DNA of 64,000 nucleotides from Drosophila persimilis. Lineage: Eukaryota; Arthropoda; Insecta; Diptera; Drosophilidae. The position numbers were made by a program, and so were the translations under genes. Under the pieces are notes generated by a model. That model worked only from the letters and a program-made list of their open reading frames with translations, did not search any database and was not told the DNA's origin. Shown piece after piece: positions 58,175-64,000 of this stretch; the stretch's first letter is position 1, and each line of letters starts with the position of its first letter. The stretch is from positions 1 to 64,000 of the forward strand of contig NW_020825597.1 in NCBI RefSeq assembly GCF_003286085.1, in the 5' to 3' direction.

Positions 58175-58340
58175 CGAGGCTTATAAATATCCTTAGCACC
58201 ACAACCATAGCAGAAAATTCGCCTTTCTCCTAAACAATCATCAAAACGATGCCCTTCCTGGTCGCAGTTCCAGCATACTAGTTTCTTACGATAAATCTGC
58301 GAAACGTCTTCCGATTTGTTACCGGGACTGTCGTTGAGCC
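58087..58340 (-). pseudogene. Gypsy Gag nucleocapsid end, 5' truncated
   Basis: Minus frame with CWNCDQEGHRFDDC and CYGCGAKDIYKPRCVKC, two zinc knuckles, closing at TAA (58087-58089). Upstream Gag and the 5' LTR are missing; the sequence changes to LINE endonuclease at about 58341. Confidence 0.75.
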
Positions 58341-59090
58341 ACTGATGCCCAGGTTAATGAAGATAGGAAGATGGTCAGATTGCAGATCAACTGCTGAATA
58401 TGTGTGAATTCTGTCATTGTTTATGCCAGCATATACTGCAAAATCAATAACGGAGGGCCTTTTTCTTTGATCAAATGGTTAGTGTGTGGCTCCCCCAGTG
58501 GCCAACACATTTAAACAGGTGTTTGCATGGATCGTGTTCATTAAAACTCTGCCTCTTTTACAGGATCGCACATTGCCCCACCATGGGTGCTTAGCGTTCC
58601 AGTCCCCGCAAACTATAAATTTGGAGCCATAACAAAGTTCGCTCATGTACTTGGATAACTTTTTGAAGTGCTGCTCCGTCCAGGTGATAGTTGGCGGCCA
58701 ATATATTGGCGCTAGAGCAATGACCTCATTATTGTTAGTGGTTAATGCGATGGGAGCACACTGCAAGAAATTTTCTGTAATTGGTTCAAGTGCAATGTGC
58801 TTGAGACCAATTTTGACATAAATGGCTACTCCACCTTTCCTTTTGGAGGAAGGGTGTGAGGCAGTATACAGTATGTAGTCATTTATGGTTAGATTGTCTG
58901 TTATTGTGGTAGTAGGGTCATTTGAGGTTATGCGGGTTTCCACAACCATCATTATGTCCACGTTATTACGCTGCATAAGTAGTTCTAACTCCAAAATTTT
59001 GTTTTTTAGACCACAGGCGTTCCAATAAACGATTTTGAGAGAGCTGTTGTACTGGGCACCTGTAGTAGCAGTAGTGGTATGGGCTAATTA
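58341..59090 (-). pseudogene. Jockey-clade LINE ORF2 endonuclease
   Basis: Apurinic-like endonuclease in order: KIVYWNACGLKNK, MVVETRI, VAIYVK, FIVCGDWNAKHPWWG, and SDHLPIFINLG at the junction. Frame breaks after ATGGATH (58479). RT of the same element resumes at 52.56 kb. Confidence 0.85.
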
Positions 59091-59180
59091 TTTGTATTTA
59101 CATTTGTGGTGGTAGTAGCTAGAGGATTGGCTGTATTGCTGGCCGTGGTAGTGTTTGTAGTATACGGTATTTCGGCGTAA

Positions 59181-60555
59181 TTATTCATTTGCAATGTCAT
59201 TAGCGGTGGAAATAGTTTGTCCTTTATTTGAGATAATAAAAGTATGCAATATATCTATAAGGGCATCCATTTTTTTGCCCATTTCACTTACAAGGAGAAG
59301 ATTTTGGTGCACCACCTGCATTAGCTGTTCATTCACATATGGGGCTCCAGGCTGCTGGTATCGCTGTGGTTGGGGGGCGTGCTTCTGTGACTCTCGCTGC
59401 TGTTGTTGATGCCCACGAGAGGAGGGGTGTGGCCTGCTGATGCTGTTGTCTTGAAGGTCATCGGATGGTTGATTTTTGTTGCTAAAAGGCTGGAGGTTTT
59501 GGCGTCTTATTAGTGTACCGGCTGATGGTGGGCTGTTGGGAGTTGTTTTGTTGTTGCTGCAGGTTAGCCGGCGCAGGCTTTTGTGTCTTTCGCTGCTGCT
59601 GGTGATGCCCGCGAGGGATCTGGTCTGCTGCCTTGTATTGTTGCTGCTGGTGCGGCAACTGACCCTGATCCTGCAGGTGGCTCTGCTGAGTTTCCTGCTG
59701 TTGCTGTTGTTGCTGCTGACTCGAGCCTGAGTCACCTGGTATCTCTGCAACGTCATCCCGTGTGTATGGATCCATTTCCATAGCTTCGCTGGGATGTCTG
59801 CTTTTTCCTGCATCGGCTGCTGCTGCCGTCGCAGTTTTGGAAAGGGTTTTGGCCAGTTTGGCCGCAATAGTGGGCCCATTATTCGTTTTAACCGCCTCCA
59901 TCACTATAGCAGCAGTGACAGATTGGGGACGCTTGGGTCGGGACAGAGTCAAGGGCAGTACTTTCCTTATTTTACTGCATAGGGGGACTGGTTTTGTGGC
60001 CGGAGTTGTACTATGCCGGGCATCTCCTACTCGGTAGTTATTGCCTGGCTTTGATATAGGGTTCTTTGCAATAGATTTGGGAGTTGAAGCCACACGCGGC
60101 CTGTACGGTAGCGTGGTTGTCAAAGGATAAAGTCTGGTTTCTACTTTATTATTTTTGTCCATTGTACTCAAGCCAGGGGACTTGTTGTTGTTGCCGTTTA
60201 TTTGGGTATCATTAGTGGTCCCGTCGCTGAGGGTAGATATACTGGATACCATTGGAGAGCAGTCCATAGTGGCGTTAGGCGAAGAAAATTCAGAGTTGCA
60301 GATGCTAATTGCATCTTTGTTGGTATTTAGATCAATTTTTTTCCCCTTAACCTCATGTTCCACGCTTTCCACCCGCGCATCAATTGCATTTGCATTTGAA
60401 TTTCCTCCCGCACTTGGCTCAGCAGCCGGTGTATGCGGGGGAGATGTCTGCGTTTGAGGGGGAAATAAATCATCTGAGATTGAGTGATTCTCTTTCTTAC
60501 ACATATCCCGTTTTGATGCCATGTTGATAGTATTTGTTTTAAGGCGGGGTTTCAT
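59181..60555 (-). pseudogene. Jockey-clade LINE ORF1 (Gag-like), Gln-rich, frameshifted
   Basis: Two frames: 59482-60555 (357 aa, starting MASKRDMCKKE at the internal Met; Ser/Thr/Asn-rich, then polyGln from 59690) and 59181-59879, which gives the C-terminus (MGKKMDALIDILHTFI, typical for jockey ORF1 ends). No RRM-like or CCHC zinc knuckles are visible, though jockey ORF1 usually has them, so the centre seems deleted. The frame switch lies in Gln/CAG-rich DNA around 59480-59560. Confidence 0.65.
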
Positions 60556-60605
60556 TGGTATTGGTGTAAAATTACAGGGCGCGAGTAATCTTATAACTAT
60601 TAGAG

Positions 60606-60749
60606 CTATTCAGCGCACACGGATTTATATTATACGCGTATACGTTTACATAGACGGTGGATTGGTGTGTAATTTGGCGCGAAAAGTCTTGTAAGTTTAA
60701 AGCTATTCAGCGCATGCAAATGTATGTTAATGCGTATACGTTTACATAC
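60606..60749 (-). repeat. LINE terminal repeat, two copies plus one at 49.1 kb
   Basis: CTATTCAGCGCA…GCGTATACGTTTACATA at 60606-60653 and 60700-60748, and again at 49093-49135 near the LINE 3' end. Terminal 5'/3' sharing or a second element end-to-end. Confidence 0.6.
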
Positions 60750-61053
60750 TGTGAGGGAGCGTACGCTCCACCCACATTTTTTCCACCCATCATCTTGCCG
60801 GCATTTTCCCACTGGAGGGACCCGAAATTATTTCATTGGAATTAAGATTTTCGACTTTTTATTTTCTAGGTTTAAGCATTGACTGTTAAGTTTTATGTTA
60901 AGGGGGAGGGGGGAAGGCCACGAAGGCCACTTGTTATTAATTTTTTATTATACGGCCCGAGGGGTCTCTAAGCCCCACGTAGCTTGCTATTTTCTTAAAA
61001 GGGGGGCGAGTCGCGATCCCGGCGGACGCCACTGGCTTTCCAGAACCAAGACC

Positions 61054-61505
61054 CAACAACAACGACGCAGCAGCGGCCAAAGAGAGACGAGGAAAACAAC
61101 GGGATCCAGCGAGCCGCCGGCATCGACGCAGCAACAGGCAGAGAGGGAAGTATCGACAAGATAACACAACAACAACGACGCAGCAGCGGCCAAAGAGAGA
61201 CGAGGAAAACAACGGGATCCAGCGAGCCGCCGGCATCGACGCAGCAACAGGCAGAGAGGGAAGCATCGACAAAATAACCCAACAACAACGACGCAGCAGC
61301 GGCCAAAGAGAGACGAGGAAAACAACGGGATCCAGCGAGCCGCCGGCATCGACGCAGCAACAGGCAGAGAGGGAAGCATCGACAAGATAACCCAACAACA
61401 ACGACGCTGCAGCGGCCAAAGAGAGACGAGGAAAAACAACGGGATCCAGCGAGCCGCCGGCATCGACGCAGCCACGGCAGAGAGGAAGGCGCTGACAAGA
61501 TAAGC
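61054..61505. repeat. 113-bp tandem repeat, four copies
   Basis: CAACAACAACGACGCAGCAG starts at 61054, 61167, 61280 and 61393. Copies 1-3 are almost identical; degenerate shorter units follow to 61600. The long minus-strand ORFs over it are repeat artefacts. Confidence 0.9.
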
Positions 61506-62439
61506 CAACAGCATCGACGCAGCAGCGGCCGAGGAGAAGCGCTGACAAGACAAGCCGACAGCATCAACGCAGCAGCGGCAGAAGAGGGCCGCTGAGAGCA
61601 GCAATCAAATCCAGCAACGACGCCCCAGCAGCGGAAAAGAGAGGGGAAATAACGACGCTAGCCGCCCACGCCGACGCTGGATCGGCAGAGCCAGCAGAAC
61701 GCCGGCTCTGAAGCTGGGAAAACGTGAAAAGGGAGTCAGTTAGATGAGAGGCAGTCGTAGGAATCGGACGCGTTGACGGAAGAAAAAATCTGAGTGGCGC
61801 GCGAAAAGAAAAGGAACACACGTGGCGGACTACTTCGAAATTAACGCGATCAGCAGTGCGCGAAGGATCCGGCATCGACACTACGTTTACGGAGGCGGGA
61901 TCCTGCACCGGCGCTGCAATCCCGGGGAAAAGAGGAGGCTTTCGACAAGCACAAGCGTGGGAGTAGAGGGGTAAGCGAGTCTCAAGACGTGCATGCGGGC
62001 TGCTGAGCGGTGCGATAGGCAGGGAACCAAAGAAGAATAAAGTGAAATGTAACGAATATAACGAAAACATAGCCTGGTCACCAACAATCTATATGCTAGG
62101 GAACCTGAATGCCCGGGGCCTCATCTCCTCCGCCCTTCCCCACGCCTCTTGCCCGAGTCTCCCTCTTTGGCTACACCCACGTGGTGATCCGTATTCGCTC
62201 CGGATGCCCGTCGGGGCCCCCGCGTGATTCCCCCAGTAGTTCGTAGCCCAACAGGATCCTGAGACCGCTGTCAGGTGATTGCCTAGGCGTTCTCGGTGAC
62301 AACTGTTGGCGTTCCCCCCGCATGATTCCCTCCAGTAGTTTGTGACCCCGCAGTACCCCAGTAGTTCCCAGGGTCCCGAAGGCGCTGTCCGGCGATTGCC
62401 TAAGCCCTCTCGGCGATGCCTGCCCTGTATGATAGAGAC

Positions 62440-63540
62440 TTTCGCAGTAACGTTTAGTCTGATAGTGTCCCGTGAGTGCTATCCGGCGATTGCCTAGGTA
62501 CTCTCGGCGATATGCGTCGGTATCCCCGTAGTCGTAGTGATTCTTAGTTCGACAGCGTCCCGTAAGTGCTATCCGGCGACTGCCTAGGCACTCTCGGCGA
62601 CGCTTGGCGATATCTCCGACCCCCCGTAGTAATTCTTAGTTCGACAGCGTCCCGTAAGTGCTATCCGGCGATTGCCTAGGCACCCTCGGAAACGCTTGTC
62701 GGTGTCTCCGACCCCCGTAGCAATCCTTAGTTCGACAGTGTCCCGTGAGTACCATCCGGCGATTGCCTAGGTGCCCTCGGCGACGCTTGTCGATACCTCC
62801 GACCCCCCGTAGTAGTTCTTAGTTCGACAGGATCCCGGGAGCGCTATCCGGCGATTGCCTAAGCCCTCCCGGCGATGCTTGCCGATATCTCCGACCCTCG
62901 TAGTAATTCTTAGTCCGACGGAGCCCCCGCGAGTGCTGTCCGGCGATAGCCTAGGTACTCGCGGTGGTATTTGTCGTTATCCCCGCATAGCAAAGACCTT
63001 CGTAGTAGTTCTTAGTTCGACAGGATCCCGGGAGCGCTATCCGGCGATTGCCTAAGTCCTCCCGGCGATGCTTGCCGATATCTCCGACCCTCGTAGTAAT
63101 TCTTAGTCCGACGGGGCCCCCGTGAGTGCTGTCCGGCGATAGCCTAGGTACTCGCGGCGGTATTTGTCGGTATCCCCGCATAGCAAAGACCTTCGTAGTA
63201 GTTCTTAGTACGACAGGATCCCGGGGGCGCTATCCGGCGATTGCCTAAGCCCTCCCGGCGATGCTTGCCGATATCTCCGACCCTCGTGGTAATTCTTAGT
63301 CCGACGGGGCCCCCGTGAGTGCTGTCCGGCGACAGCCTAGGTACTCGCGGTGGTATTTGTCGGTATCCCCACATAGCACCGACCTTCGTAGTAGTTCTTA
63401 GTTCGACGGGATCCCGAGAGCGCTGTCCGGCGATTGCCTAGGCCCTCTCGGCGATGCCTGTCGATATCTCCGACCCTCGTAGTAATTCTTAGTCCGACAG
63501 GGCCACGTAAGCGCTGTCCGGCGATTGCCACTGCCACGCC
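62440..63540. repeat. ~96-bp tandem repeat with 193-bp dimer period
   Basis: Monomers carry GTAGTAATTCTTAGT, TCCGGCGATTGCCTAGG and CTCGGCGATG. In 62870-63420 alternate monomers match best at 193 bp (GCATAGCAAAG at 62985 and 63178), showing dimer-wise amplification. Confidence 0.85.
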
Positions 63541-63704
63541 CCGTACTGTTCCCTTTCCTCTCGGTCGCTCCTGTCTGGGGATTGCCTCCCTGTCCCGTCG
63601 ACGGCCCCGAACTCGGAGTCCCGGCAAATTATAAATATTGCTGTAATTTCGACCCTGGAGTAGACTGAGATACGTACCCCAGCCCAGGACCGCTTCCTTA
63701 CAGA

Positions 63705-63722
63705 TGGCGCCCGAGCAGGGAC
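63705..63722 (+). promoter_or_regulatory. Lysine-tRNA-type primer binding site
   Basis: TGGCGCCCGAGCAGGGAC, two bases after the LTR end. This closely matches the 3' end complement of tRNA-Lys used by several Gypsy-like elements such as Osvaldo. Confidence 0.7.
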
Positions 63723-64000
63723 TCCGGGATTCCGTTATGTTTTGGGGCGCTAAGTAGAACAGTTGATCAGAAAACGAGTAGCAGAAGGAATCGGGACTGT
63801 ACCACGCGCAAGCATGGCCAGTCGGAATCATTAGGCCAAGAATAGCTGTATATCTCTGGAAAACCGCACGTGAGGTCGCCCATTATTCACGTACAGCCGA
63901 GACTGGCTTCCCTAACCTCCCTAGCAATAGCGTCAGCACGTGGCCGCCGCGCCCACACGAGGAGGAGAACGCCGCGGCGAGACGGCAGAGAAAGAGAACC
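63723..64000 (+). other. Retroelement leader, runs off window
   Basis: Sequence downstream of the primer binding site; no gag start recognised before the window ends. Confidence 0.4.

Larger units (their letters stand above)
60750..63702 (+). mobile_element. Putative 5' LTR of Gypsy-like element, with tandem arrays
   Basis: Left edge: LINE repeat sequence matching 49.1 kb stops at TTTACATAC and TGTGAGGGAGCG begins. Right edge: CTTACA followed after two bases by a primer binding site. TG/CA-type ends would give a 2953-bp LTR, unusually long. Another start (for example near 62049, TGTAACG) cannot be excluded. The 3' copy would lie beyond the window. Confidence 0.5.

Noticed and set aside
59476-60457. 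Plus-strand Leu/Val-rich ORFs
   Set aside because: Antisense of the CAG-rich LINE ORF1.
60937-61604. Long minus-strand Cys/Arg/Leu-rich ORFs (190-205 aa) over 61 kb
   Set aside because: They lie wholly in the 113-bp tandem repeat in three frames at once; a period not divisible by 3 creates repeated frames. Not genes.
62855-63831. ORFs over the 96/193-bp array
   Set aside because: Repeat shadows with the same period; no protein-like conservation.

Overview
This is eukaryotic, repeat-dominated DNA, almost certainly from a Drosophila. The clearest signature is at least 17 full or partial copies of one ~1.1 kb non-autonomous Helitron of the DINE-1/INE-1 type. It has a 5' inverted repeat (CCCGATACTCAAAATGAGTA), a (GTCC/GTCT)n tract in the middle and a GC-rich hairpin just inside the 3' end. 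High copy number and nesting of such an element resemble the ISY-type Helitrons of obscura-group flies. Together with amplified gene fragments this suggests Y/neo-Y or other heterochromatin; that placement is inference. There are no bacterial-type genes, CRISPR arrays or tRNA/rRNA genes.

Layout. (1) 1-48.8 kb is an amplicon. One composite unit recurs as copy 1 (323-9749), copy 2 (14.88-21.54 kb), copy 3 (27.96-45.64 kb, split by a 13.5 kb retroelement, with its left edge duplicated at 23.99 kb) and a rearranged copy 4 (46.8-48.8 kb). The unit holds the 3' end of an LTR retroelement, two unknown C-terminal exons, a repetitive GGGDGK protein gene, a charged ORF, an unnamed minus-strand fragment, noncoding DNA, an MST-HMG/protamine-like gene, an orphan exon and a TAF5-like (possibly cannonball-like) fragment. 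A proteasome alpha-subunit fragment follows copies 2 and 3. (2) Insertions in the unit: a 1.93 kb Transib-type DNA transposon (2700-4630, CACWATGG termini, 5-bp target duplication), decayed Gypsy pol (10.4-12.0 kb), and a BEL/Pao element with env-like tail (28.28-41.78 kb, minus strand). The BEL/Pao 5' leader is riddled with Helitrons and its 3' half is duplicated at 24.3-27.6 kb. (3) 48.8-60.75 kb is a jockey-clade LINE (minus strand) with a long Q/E-rich C-terminal extension, split by a nearly intact Gypsy pol. (4) 60.75-64 kb looks like the 5' LTR of another Gypsy-like element, with two internal tandem arrays and a lysine-tRNA-type primer binding site.

The recognisable host sequences are of kinds that act in the male germline (sperm chromatin protein, possible testis TAF, proteasome subunit). 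Most copies are broken, but the basic region of the protamine-like gene stays open in three copies. The window is best read as a sex-chromosome-like amplicon built by repeated unequal exchange between Helitrons, with the protamine-like gene the best candidate for retained function. Gene names are by motif recognition only; no search was run.
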